DNA of 12,057 nt from assembly GCA_013054445.1 (NCBI GenBank), contig JAAMPI010001628.1, positions 1 to 12,057 of the forward strand, written 5' to 3'. Every line of letters begins with the position of its first letter. The first letter of the stretch is position 1. This DNA comes from Cudoniella acicularis (Eukaryota > Ascomycota > Leotiomycetes > Helotiales > Helotiaceae). The position numbers and the translations under genes were made by a program. Shown one piece after another: positions 1 to 7,521 of the stretch. The notes below the pieces were generated by a model. The model was not told the DNA's origin. It saw nothing but the letters and a program-made list of their open reading frames with translations, and did not search any database.

Positions 1-95
1 CTTGCCGCCTTTTATGGAAATGCCGACACGAGGCGGGAGGCATTTTGCACCTATCACATCTTTTCCTAAGCGGATCTTCCTGTTTCTTTTTCAAG

Positions 96-1716
96 TCAGA
101 CATTTTCTAGAGGTGTAAAATTTTCACTCACATCTTTTGGTATGATTCCCTCAGAAATCTTTCTTTGAGTGCCTAAAATAGTATTTTTTGAATTCTCGCC
201 ATTAATATTCTCGAGTGAATCGTGATAAACTTTAGTATCTTTCATACTCGAAGCCTCATTTTCTTCCTGTTGTTTCCACTGACCATGGCTATGACTTGCA
301 AGTAGACTTGTATCTCCAAACGAAAGGGGAGGTGAGCTATGAAAAGACCAATGAGGGGGTTCGTTAATTTGCTGCCTCGTACTGTCCATTTCGCAATTTT
401 CCAGGTCCTGCGCTAGATTCAGGGTCTCGTCTTTTTGTTCTGTTAAGACACCCTGGAGACCTTGCAGAGACTTCCCATAATGTGGACTGAGGTCACCGGA
501 AGAGCTGATGGGTGGGAGCAGAATGTCGTCAGTCAAAAGGTTCATGGTTCTCTGGCTCGTGAGTTCCTGTAGCATGTTGCTAGTATTTGAACTTATATTT
601 CTATAAGAAGATTCGGATTCCATTTGTATTGGCATCTTTGGGAGTCGCTTACGTCGGTCAGTTGTCCCTGGAGTTCGGGGCTGTGTTGCCATTTTTCTGC
701 TTTTAGGTAAGACTAGTATGGACTGTCCTTCGTACGCTTGCTCTCTCTGTTCTAGCCCTGTCATAGATTCTTGGAGAGGAGCACCATCTGCTCGGCTTGT
801 CCCATTGAGCTGGGCTTTTTTTTGTATCGACAACATGTCCATCCTTTTGTGCTCCTGCTTGCGCTCGCGAATTTTGTTGCCTTGCTTTGCGTCTTTCAAG
901 CTTGATCTTGAGTCACTGGTTCCGTTTCGCCGCTATTGAGGGATCGGAGTTTTCAATACCTCCTCTCATTGCTGGTCTATCCTCTTCGCTTCGCTCGCTC
1001 GAGGATAATGAGGAGGACGCAAATTGACTATTCGGCCATTCCAGCCCATAATCCAGAGAAAAATTCTTATTCTGAAGGTATTTCGAGAGCGAGAAAGAAA
1101 GCACAGGGCGTGGATCCCTACGCGCGTCTTTGCTCAAACCCATTTGACATCTGCCACAGGCGAAATGAATTTCGCCCTTTCCAGGCATCCGCCCTTCTAA
1201 GTTTCTGAATATTCATTTGCCCCCAAACTTTGTGCACGCCAGACACTTTGCGGCAGTGTTCTTGTTGTTTAAAAGGCACACATCCCCATGGTCTAGACAG
1301 GCCTCACAGACATTTTCAAACGTAGAAGAATGCGGGAGCGAATAATCTCCCTCTCCCTTCCGCTCGAGTGCAAGCTTGTATTCCAACTATGGCTGAAGTT
1401 GTGGGAAATCAGCCAGCAACGTATCCATCTCAAGAATTATCTCGGATGCTTAACGGTGCTTAAACGGCACCGAGGGGGGTTCTGAATCAAATGAGATAGT
1501 TGTCCGACTAGTGGTCCGACTTTGCGTCGTTGAATGAGAGGTTTGAGAAAATCGCAATGACTGAGGGTTGTTGATAGTGAAATGACTATCGTCATCGTAG
1601 TTCTCGTCGTTTCCTCCCCGTTGCATATCAAACGAGGAACTCCCTGGTTGGTTGGAATTGGGAAGAGGCGGCGGAGGGACTATGTTGTTTGTGAGTTGAT
1701 TTTCTTCTTTAGAACC
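96..1716 (-). pseudogene. Degenerate or intron-split gene with zinc-cluster-like cysteine motif
   Basis: I do not recognise the family. Read on the minus strand, one frame stays protein-like from 1716 to about 900. It starts with a proline-, asparagine- and serine-rich stretch (about 1680-1470), then a charged helix, then cysteines spaced C-x2-C-x6-C-x10-C-x2-C (1308 to 1234), then a Ser/Glu-rich segment. In-frame stops lie at 1452-1450 (TAA), 1389-1387 (TAG), 1215-1213 (TGA) and 915-913 (TGA). Near 900 the reading changes frame into a long open segment ending at the TAG at 98-96, which is basic at its start and Ser/Gln-rich later. That last segment has an ATG at 842; the open frame above it contains no earlier ATG. 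The first two stops could be spliced out by a weak intron, 1470-1387 (84 nt, phase 0, branch-like GCTGAT). I found no intron for the other two, so decay is the simpler reading. It could instead be two short genes. Confidence 0.45.
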
Positions 1717-2363
1717 TTAGCAGCTATTGATCTCTCTGGGGGTGGTCGTCGACGATTCCTGTTTCCATCACCGGGGTCGGCGCGTGTCGCAATATCGAAG
1801 GTCATTACTCCTAATTAAGGTCAAGAAACTTGTGTTCAACGGGATATACAACACAGATTTGTCTTTCGAAAAGATTTCATTACAGATCTCTCGATGCTAG
1901 TTGCTGACAGACCACGGAGAACTTGACTGTGGATGTAGGTGACGTTGTGTCAACTTTTCGTGAAGTAGCTGAGCATTCGATTAGGCTGCCTTACGATGAG
2001 CCTGCAGTGCGAGGTTTGGGCGCGTGCCCTTAGATAAAACCCCACTAAGTCAACCAAAGTCAGTCAGAGCCAGCTGATGCGATCCGAGACCAAGGTATTG
2101 GGCTGCAGTGGATCACTAGTGCTTGCACGGGGTTTGTGATCACCATTTTACTCAGCTACTTTGAAAATTTTGGAATTGTGACTTCTCAGACACACCTACA
2201 AGAAAAATACGTCGAAGAGGAAATTGGTTTTTAATTCGTAGCTGTTGAGACATTTACGAATTCAAAAGTTCGAGTGATCACAGAGTCCTTGCATCCGTAG
2301 ATCGAGGTACCTTCGTATGCAGAATTGGTTGATGTCCAAACGTTCATCTGTCTCAGACAAATA

Positions 2364-2377
2364 TTATCACGTGATAA
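2364..2377. promoter_or_regulatory. 14-bp perfect palindrome with CACGTG core
   Basis: TTATCACGTGATAA is its own reverse complement. CACGTG is the core bound by basic helix-loop-helix factors in fungi (known of the motif). It lies about 285 bp before the HET start codon, so a regulatory role for that gene is an inference. Other CACGTG cores occur near 7922 and 8251, so the hexamer alone is not rare here. Confidence 0.35.
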
Positions 2378-2411
2378 CGTTATTCGATTATTATTCAATT
2401 ATTCAAAGATA

Positions 2412-2490
2412 AATAGAATAGAATAAGAATAACACTTAATTTTGCTTAAATAGAATTAGAATAACAACTGTTATTCTATTCTATTCTATT
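2412..2490. repeat. AGAAT/ATTCT pentamer inverted repeat
   Basis: A left arm of repeated AATAG units (2412-2434) and a second copy (2449-2466) face a right arm of repeated TTCTA units (2469-2490). The second copy and the right arm nearly touch, with a 2-nt loop at 2467-2468, and could fold into a hairpin of about 17 bp with one bulged base. Each arm is a pentanucleotide microsatellite, so the palindrome may come from inverted duplication of a simple repeat. It lies about 170-250 bp before the HET gene. Confidence 0.6.
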
Positions 2491-2613
2491 CATTTGACAC
2501 ACTAGGCCGCTTGTGGCCTGATGCCCAAAACTACCCAATAAAAGTATTCAGTCCCGTAATCGGAACGCGAAACCACGTAAAACTTTACATGAGCTCAAAT
2601 TTCCAAACTTTTT

Positions 2614-2620
2614 TATATGA
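2614..2620 (+). promoter_or_regulatory. Possible TATA element of the HET gene
   Basis: TATATGA follows a T-run and lies about 42 bp before the start codon at 2662. The position would leave a very short leader. In such AT-rich DNA a TATA-like match is easily fortuitous. Confidence 0.25.
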
Positions 2621-2661
2621 CTTCATCCCTAGTTGTAAGTAGTGGTTCGGATCATTGAGCT

Positions 2662-4716
2662 ATGGACAAAACTTCGCAGAAATACCCGTACAAGCCATTG
2701 GATACACACAAAAATGAAATCAGACTCATAATCTTAAATCCGGGTGAAGAGAACGATGAAGTGTCCTGCCATATTGCTCACAAGGTATTGACTGTCGGGC
2801 CAACGCTTCCAGGCGAAACCATCGTTCATAACGATGATGGAATTCTAGGATACGAAGCACTCTCTTACGAATGGGGCGATGCGCTATTTGGCCAACACGA
2901 CATCACCATAGATGGGCACCCAGTCCGCATTAGAGAAAACCTGCACTGCGCACTCAGTCATCTAAGGCTACGAAAAAATCCGCGCGTACTTTGGATCGAC
3001 GCGGTATGTATTGACCAAGAAGACGGCCGCGAACGCAACCACCAGGTCTCAATAATGAAAGTGATCTATGCGTGCGCCGACCGAACAGTCGTCTGGCTCG
3101 GTCGCAACCCGCCACGATGGCATCACACCAACCCCTTGGAGCGCATAAAAGATTTCAACAAGTTCTCATTGCCAGCCATAGAACGCGGAGAAGGGCCCAA
3201 TCCCTATCCGTCCGCGGATGATGATATCGAGTTTAAGTATCTCTCGGTGTGGGATGGCCTGGTGGGGGCCAGCTACTGGAAGAGACTGTGGATTATCCAA
3301 GAAGTGGTCCTGGCGAGGGATCTGGTCTTGCAGCTTGGTGATACGTCCGCGACGGGGGAGGACTTCCATCAGTTTTGTGCCGCCGTTGACGGGGACGGGC
3401 TTTGGACTCAACACCAATACCAAAAGCCGGGTTGGATAAGCTCGACCACGCCCTTCTTGCTCTGCCGCCGGCGAGTTGCGCGGATGACGGGGCAGTCGGA
3501 TGAAGTCCCGTTGTTTGAACTGGCGCGCATGTTTGAAAAGAGCCTTTGCATGGATATCCACGATCGGATTTTTGGCTTGCGTAGTCTGGCGCCCCAGTGC
3601 TGTAACGAATCGACACCCGTCGAGTACGATGTACCGATGTATCAAAAGTGCGAAGAGCTTACTCACCACTATCTGCTCGATCATTACAGCGTAAGACTAG
3701 ACGCGCTTCCCAATACCGATTATTCATCTATCCCATCCATATGTCAAGCTATTCAACCGGCCCTTAACGTCAGCTGCAGAGACTGGTTTGGCAATACCAG
3801 GGTTCGAGAGCATAATCTCATCCCGATCAGGGTTACCGGCTATATCATGGATGTTGTGGTGTCGGTTGCCTCCTCTCAGCATGTCGATGTTTTGACACCG
3901 GCAACTGATGAGTTCCCGCGTCAATTTCGCAGTCGCTACGTCCTCAAGCCTTCTTTCAAAAACCCCATTCTGGATGCTTTAACCCCTGACCTCTTCCAAC
4001 GACTGCAACGAATTAGGGTGAAAAAAGAGTGGTCATTCAACGTTCCATTGATTTCTGTCCCTCCTTTGCCCATCCGCGAACTGCCTCGATTGCTCCAAAC
4101 ACCCTCCGAAAAACCATTACCCAAGCCCCCACCGTCTAAACTAGGAGCGGGAAAACAGCAAGAAGAGCAATGGCAGAACGAAGTGCGAGACATAAAAGAA
4201 GATGCCCCCTCCCACTGGATCACCGACCCGGACATGACGAGCCTCCGCTACCCATCCAACCTAAAGATCCGCCAAATCGACGAGTATTCCCGCGCGCTCA
4301 ACACGCAATACGGATTATCAGACCCGCTGTCCCTGGATGGTTTCATGGCCGGAATCATATCCCAGGCGCCGAGAGGCTGCAAGGCGTTCTTTTGCGCGGG
4401 CGGCTTGATCGCTCATACGTATGGCGATGTAAGGGAGGGCGATGTCGTGTGTGGTCTTGAGAATTCGCATGCGCTATTTACGCTGAGGAGAGCGTTTGGT
4501 GCGTACTATGTTGCGGCGATGGCGTGGGATACCTTTCATAATGTTGGTGCACATACATGGTCTGGTGTCGATCTCTTCGTGCCACGATCCCTCCCGCCGC
4601 CTACTTTTAGGGAAAACACCTCAGATCCAGAAAGCGGAATCCAAGACGGTCTTCGCACGGTGGACTTTCTGTTCCCGATACAGGCTCTCATGGTTATTTC
4701 TGCAGAGTGGAAGTGA
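2662..4716 (+). CDS. HET (heterokaryon incompatibility) domain protein
   Basis: The 684-aa intronless protein carries the fungal HET domain (Pfam HET family), a cytosolic module that triggers non-self recognition and cell death when strains fuse. Visible signature blocks are YEALSYEWGD at residues 64-73, VLWIDAVCIDQ at 109-119 with a following RNHQVSIMKVIYACADRTVVWLG block at about 125-147, YWKRLWIIQE at 205-214, and DIHDRIFGLRSLA at 298-310. After the domain comes a region of unknown fold, a Pro/Lys-rich linker at about 467-505, and a C-terminal GDVREGDVVCGLE segment (588-600) of the type common in long HET proteins. No transmembrane segment or N-terminal partner domain (NACHT, patatin) is seen. 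The start is fixed by an in-frame TGA six bases upstream. It stands alone, with no co-directional neighbour. The domain call is firm; its incompatibility specificity is unknown. Confidence 0.95.
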   Translation: MDKTSQKYPYKPLDTHKNEIRLIILNPGEENDEVSCHIAHKVLTVGPTLPGETIVHNDDGILGYEALSYEWGDALFGQHDITIDGHPVRIRENLHCALSHLRLRKNPRVLWIDAVCIDQEDGRERNHQVSIMKVIYACADRTVVWLGRNPPRWHHTNPLERIKDFNKFSLPAIERGEGPNPYPSADDDIEFKYLSVWDGLVGASYWKRLWIIQEVVLARDLVLQLGDTSATGEDFHQFCAAVDGDGLWTQHQYQKPGWISSTTPFLLCRRRVARMTGQSDEVPLFELARMFEKSLCMDIHDRIFGLRSLAPQCCNESTPVEYDVPMYQKCEELTHHYLLDHYSVRLDALPNTDYSSIPSICQAIQPALNVSCRDWFGNTRVREHNLIPIRVTGYIMDVVVSVASSQHVDVLTPATDEFPRQFRSRYVLKPSFKNPILDALTPDLFQRLQRIRVKKEWSFNVPLISVPPLPIRELPRLLQTPSEKPLPKPPPSKLGAGKQQEEQWQNEVRDIKEDAPSHWITDPDMTSLRYPSNLKIRQIDEYSRALNTQYGLSDPLSLDGFMAGIISQAPRGCKAFFCAGGLIAHTYGDVREGDVVCGLENSHALFTLRRAFGAYYVAAMAWDTFHNVGAHTWSGVDLFVPRSLPPPTFRENTSDPESGIQDGLRTVDFLFPIQALMVISAEWK

Positions 4717-5347
4717 CGTGTTTGCCCTGATTCAAGATGCTCAGCATCACTTTTTGTCACCCGGTTTGGCCACTCCACATGCACGAGGGGTAGGAAACTG
4801 TAACTAATGATTCTGCGTTTTTAGAAAATAATCAAAAGAATTTGGTATTTGTCCTATATCCCTGAAAGCTATTCACTTGGGTAAGTTACAAATTGACGAT
4901 CGTGCTTGAAAACGAATGCAGATCCTGTCTCAAAGAGGCAGGTTAAACCTTGGGGCTTGATTGATCTCGTTGGAACTGTTGCATTATTAGGTAATAAGCA
5001 CTATTCTAAGCTTAAGGTTTAAACCTTAGTAGAATCTTCTAGATCGTTCTTTGATTTATAAGCGTTGATTTCTAAGCTATAGAAGCTTCTAGTAACTACA
5101 CTTGTAGTATATATAGTCCGCTCACCCCTTTGTAGATAGATAAATCTTTAAGTCAAAATCATATTATTATTCCACATACTTGGATCTCTCTCGACCTAAC
5201 AGTCGACTCTTCTTCCGCCGTCCACCTTAGCCGCCTACCGACGACTATATAGATATATCTTCTATATACTATATACCGCGTACTACGGCTATACCCTTCC
5301 CTCCAACACAATATGAGACCCTAAGAAATTTAAACTCTGATTAACAT
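4717..5347. other. AT-rich spacer after the HET gene
   Basis: No gene is seen. Notable structure includes a hairpin at 4924-4942 (8-bp stem with one G-T pair, AAA loop), a 16-bp perfect palindrome TAAGGTTTAAACCTTA at 5013-5028, and a TA-rich tract at about 5225-5280. The stretch from about 4969 to 5300, with a TATATATAG box near 5107-5115, has the flavour of a decayed long terminal repeat. I found no matching second copy, primer-binding site or target duplication, so I do not call one. Confidence 0.45.
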
Positions 5348-6071
5348 ATGCTACTCCACCGAATTTTCTAGTATTAGTATTACGTTAGGATAGTTGACGA
5401 GATAGAGAAGTCTAAAGCACAGAAACAGCCTAGGGTTGGAGCTGCTACTTGCGCGATAGCGTCCCTCTTGGAACTTTATGTCCCGATGATTAGGGTCTGG
5501 TCGAAAAGAAGGAGAGACGAAAACAACTCTGACACAGGCAAAACAACCTTGGCGGGTGGCTAACAAGATATTAGGCTATTTCGGGCTCGGCTTCCTCCTT
5601 ACGAGTCGAGAGGTAACAAGGCGTATAGAGGTAGCTCTATACCGAAACCGATCATCGCCAGCTAACAGTTTAGTAGTAATAACGTCGAGTTTTTAGATAA
5701 CGAGGTCATCACGCTTATAAACTATGTTCCTAGCGCCTTTCCCGAACTACCTAGACTTAGTAAGGCTTTGGATAGAGTGGTGAGGTACATGGCTAAGAAC
5801 CTCCCCCGAAGAGATGGAACCTTTTATAGAGAATATTCTTCCTAACGTTCAGAACCTCTTAGATGCTCGGTGTGATTTGATGCCTTTATCAACGTTCGCT
5901 CAGTTTAACCAAAAAGTGCAACTCGTAGAACTACTTCACGTTCTCTCCAAGGCGCCATGCCCGCGCCGGCAAGGCCGGACTCCACGACCACCGTCAATTG
6001 AGGTAGACCTGGTTTCATCGCGCAAAACGCCTCAAAATATCATACTAACAAACCCAATTAAATATTATTAG
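5348..6071 (+). pseudogene. Split or decayed multi-exon gene, family unknown
   Basis: I do not recognise the product. One plus frame is protein-like from 5378 to about 5800 and a second from about 5805 to the TAG at 6069-6071. In-frame TAA codons at 5561-5563 and 5663-5665 each sit inside GCTAAC followed 9 nt later by TTAG, the classic fungal branch site and acceptor spacing. They are therefore probably intronic: 5623-5673 fits well (51 nt, frame kept), and 5500-5574 fits less well (75 nt, weak GTCGAA donor). The frame change near 5805 has two explanations: an extra C in the run 5803-5807, or an intron 5760-5829 (GTAAGG to TATAG, 70 nt). The encoded protein would be rich in Leu, Asn and Glu and largely helical, ending in a Pro/Arg-rich tail. 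Two TAGs at 5369 and 5375 mean the 5' end is unresolved. It may be a living gene rather than a relic. Confidence 0.45.
5623..5673 (+). other. Probable intron in the split plus-strand gene
   Basis: The donor is GTATAG, the branch site is GCTAAC at 5661-5666 and the acceptor is TTTAG at 5669-5673. The length of 51 nt is divisible by three. Splicing (phase 2) removes the in-frame TAA and joins two protein-like segments in the same frame. Confidence 0.5.
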
Positions 6072-6189
6072 CAACGACTCCTTCTATTGCAAACCGGCCA
6101 AGCCAGGGGGCTAAGGTAGTAGTGCTCAAGCATTTCTCTATCATGACATACTTTATAGGGCAGGTCCCTTTAATGAAGTCACAACCAGT

Positions 6190-6914
6190 CTATACGCTGA
6201 GACGTGCCTGCTTCAAGGCGCCTATGCTGAATTGTAATCTTATAATGTCTCGCTGCGACATCTCTTCGTACATCTGGAATCTTCCCTGTGTTGTCCAATC
6301 TCCGTCGTCTTTAGCATCTGTTCGAGATCGCCGGTCCTATTTTTTTTAACCTTATTATATGCCTCCAATTTTTGGAATTTAGTATTCCTTCGTAGGCTAT
6401 AGAATTACATATCTCAAAGCCTCTGTAGTCTCGTGCTTCGCCCTTTAGACGTTCGACTCTATATCTGTCTTGTCTCCCTTATTATCCTCCATTGGAACAC
6501 CTTCTAAAACATTCTCATTTCTTGTAAGCTCCATTAAGAAACCCTTCTTTAACTTCAGTTCCTCCTCGGCCCGCTCTACTTTTTCGGAAAAGTGACTTTC
6601 CACTGGGTTGTCTTTTCTTCGATGATTTCGAAGTTCAAGCCTTGCTTTCCGATCTTCGCTTGCCAGGTAGACTCTCTCCTTGTTCTCCTTTATTATAAAG
6701 CGTCATCGACGTGATATAGGACAAGTCATCCGCAATGTATTAGAAGGAACTTGATCCCTTGGCGGTATTATTAGAATCCTCTTTAAGATTGAAAGAATGA
6801 GCATAAATTTAATTAGTAAGTAGTATATATTGAAAGTAAAAGAGAATTAATACCTATTTTTATTCCGTTTATTCGGACTCGCATCTGGTCAGGGTCTATA
6901 TAGGGAGTTGCCAT
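6190..6914 (-). pseudogene. Decayed gene with two recognisable introns, family unknown
   Basis: The product is not recognised. The minus-strand start MATPYIDPDQMRVRI (ATG at 6914-6912) opens exon 1, ending at 6854. Intron 1 would be 6853-6781: GTATTA donor and TTACTAAT branch at 6819-6812, but an AAAG acceptor, suggesting a mutated splice site. Exon 2 (6780-6409) begins with an Asn/Ser-rich segment containing a TAA at 6742-6740. It changes frame near 6690 into a highly charged helix rich in Lys, Glu and Arg (about 6690-6450), then meets another TAA at 6447-6445. Intron 2 (6408-6337) is convincing and clears six stops. Exon 3 starts DRRSRTDAKDDGDWTTQGRF and ends at the TAG at 6192-6190, about 50 residues in. 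An open frame continues to 6058, so the TAG may itself be a nonsense change. Preserved introns with broken exons indicate recent inactivation. Confidence 0.6.
6337..6408 (-). other. Intron 2 of the decayed minus-strand gene
   Basis: The minus strand shows donor GTAATT at 6408, branch sequence ATACTAAAT near 6384-6376 and acceptor AATAG ending at 6337. The 72-nt intron lies in phase 0 and contains six in-frame stops. Removing it fuses two clearly protein-like exons without a frame change. Confidence 0.65.
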
Positions 6915-7185
6915 AACAAAAATCAGCAGAATCAGGATAAAGGTTCACAAGCTGTCTAATATAAGAGCTGGGTCTAGACTCTTTTAGGATTCTTGCTAGA
7001 GCCTTCTAAACCTGATCTTAAGTTTTACCCCTGTTTCTGCCCCATGTCTATGCCACGGTCTCGCAACCAAATTTGAAATTAACTCACAGATTCGCAAGTA
7101 GTTGTAGCAAATCGGAAAAGCAGCCGGCTTACAGCGCTGACTCCCAGCAACTAAGAAGCGCTGCAATCTAATTTTCAATGCTCCT
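6915..7185. other. Spacer between the decayed gene and the repeat array
   Basis: No supported gene. It would hold the promoter and leader of the decayed gene starting at 6914, including a pyrimidine-rich run just before its ATG. A 60-codon open frame on the minus strand (6996-7178) shows no recognisable motif. A 7-bp inverted repeat, CAGCGCT and AGCGCTG, flanks about 7132-7163. Confidence 0.35.
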
Positions 7186-7521
7186 ATGGATTGTGCCAGC
7201 GTCAGGAAGCCAATTTGCTCACGAGAGAAGAGAGCACAATTCTGCTCCTTGACGCTGGCGTATCCATTTCAATGGCGCTTAACAAAAGCTAGCATCGATA
7301 AAGGAACAAAAATTGGCTCCCTGACGCTAGTGAATCTATTGCGATATCGCTTGACAGACACTAGTGTCAACAAAGGACCAAAATTCGATCCCCTCACACT
7401 AGCGTATCTATTGCGTTATGACTTGACGGACGCTAGCGCCGAGAAAGGGGTAAAACAAGCATTGCCTTGTCATCACATGTTCTATAACGACAGGCCTCTT
7501 CATGGAAGTCACGCGTCTTAA
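7186..7521 (+). CDS. Short ORF built from 24-residue tandem repeats
   Basis: The 111-codon open frame is dominated by three 24-residue units (residues 20-43, 44-67, 68-91), each with the pattern x-x-L-T-L-(A/V), then L-(T)-(D/K)-(A/T)-S, then a conserved Lys-Gly. Several differences between units are synonymous third-base changes (TTG/CTG/CTC, ACG/ACA, CGA/CGT, AGC/AGT), which hints that this frame was once under protein-level selection. The PLTLA and LTDAS blocks resemble the two ends of an ankyrin repeat with the middle missing. That reading is weak. The frame is open upstream to 7141 with no other ATG. I see no signal peptide or membrane segment. It may be a relic of a longer repeat protein. 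Confidence 0.3.
   Translation: MDCASVRKPICSREKRAQFCSLTLAYPFQWRLTKASIDKGTKIGSLTLVNLLRYRLTDTSVNKGPKFDPLTLAYLLRYDLTDASAEKGVKQALPCHHMFYNDRPLHGSHAS
7243..7458 (+). repeat. Three 72-bp tandem repeats
   Basis: Units are 7243-7314, 7315-7386 and 7387-7458 with no length variation. Each unit holds two imperfect copies of the palindrome GACGCTAGCGTC, at 7251, 7285, 7323, 7357, 7395 and 7429, so the spacing alternates 34 and 38 bp. The copy at 7357-7368 (GACACTAGTGTC) is a perfect palindrome. A degenerate copy in the opposite orientation lies at 7196-7216. Confidence 0.8.

Larger units (their letters stand above)
1717..2661. other. Gene-free stretch upstream of the HET gene
   Basis: No convincing gene is seen. 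On the minus strand the frame of the neighbouring degenerate gene continues up to about 2100 with protein-like pieces, but the stop frequency there is close to random, so an older 5' part of that gene is possible and unproven. The part nearest the HET gene (2360-2620) is AT-rich and holds the inverted repeat, the palindrome and the TATA-like site listed separately. A small hairpin, AGGCCGC-TT-GTGGCCT, sits at 2504-2519. Confidence 0.5.

Noticed and set aside
899..899. TTG as start of the 96-899 frame
   Set aside because: TTG starts are not expected for a fungal nuclear gene; the first ATG in that frame is at 842, and the frame probably continues an upstream segment.
1582..1818. 78-codon plus-strand frame
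   Set aside because: The opposite strand over the same bases gives a far more protein-like Pro/Asn/Ser-rich sequence continuous with the degenerate gene.
3166..3684. 172-codon open frame antisense to the HET gene
   Set aside because: It lies wholly inside the HET coding sequence, shows no motif, and is best explained as a shadow of GC-balanced codons.
3794..3810. tRNA T-loop-like GGTTCGAG
   Set aside because: Inside the HET coding sequence with no acceptor, D or anticodon arms around it.
4969..5300. Possible solo or 5' long terminal repeat
   Set aside because: TATA-like box and overall look fit, but no second copy, primer-binding site, TG...CA ends or target duplication could be found.
5531..5554. 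P-loop-like DTGKTTLA in the plus-strand remnant
   Set aside because: It lies just before a GCTAAC/TTAG intron 3' end and is followed at once by an in-frame stop; no Walker B or other nucleotide-binding motif is present.
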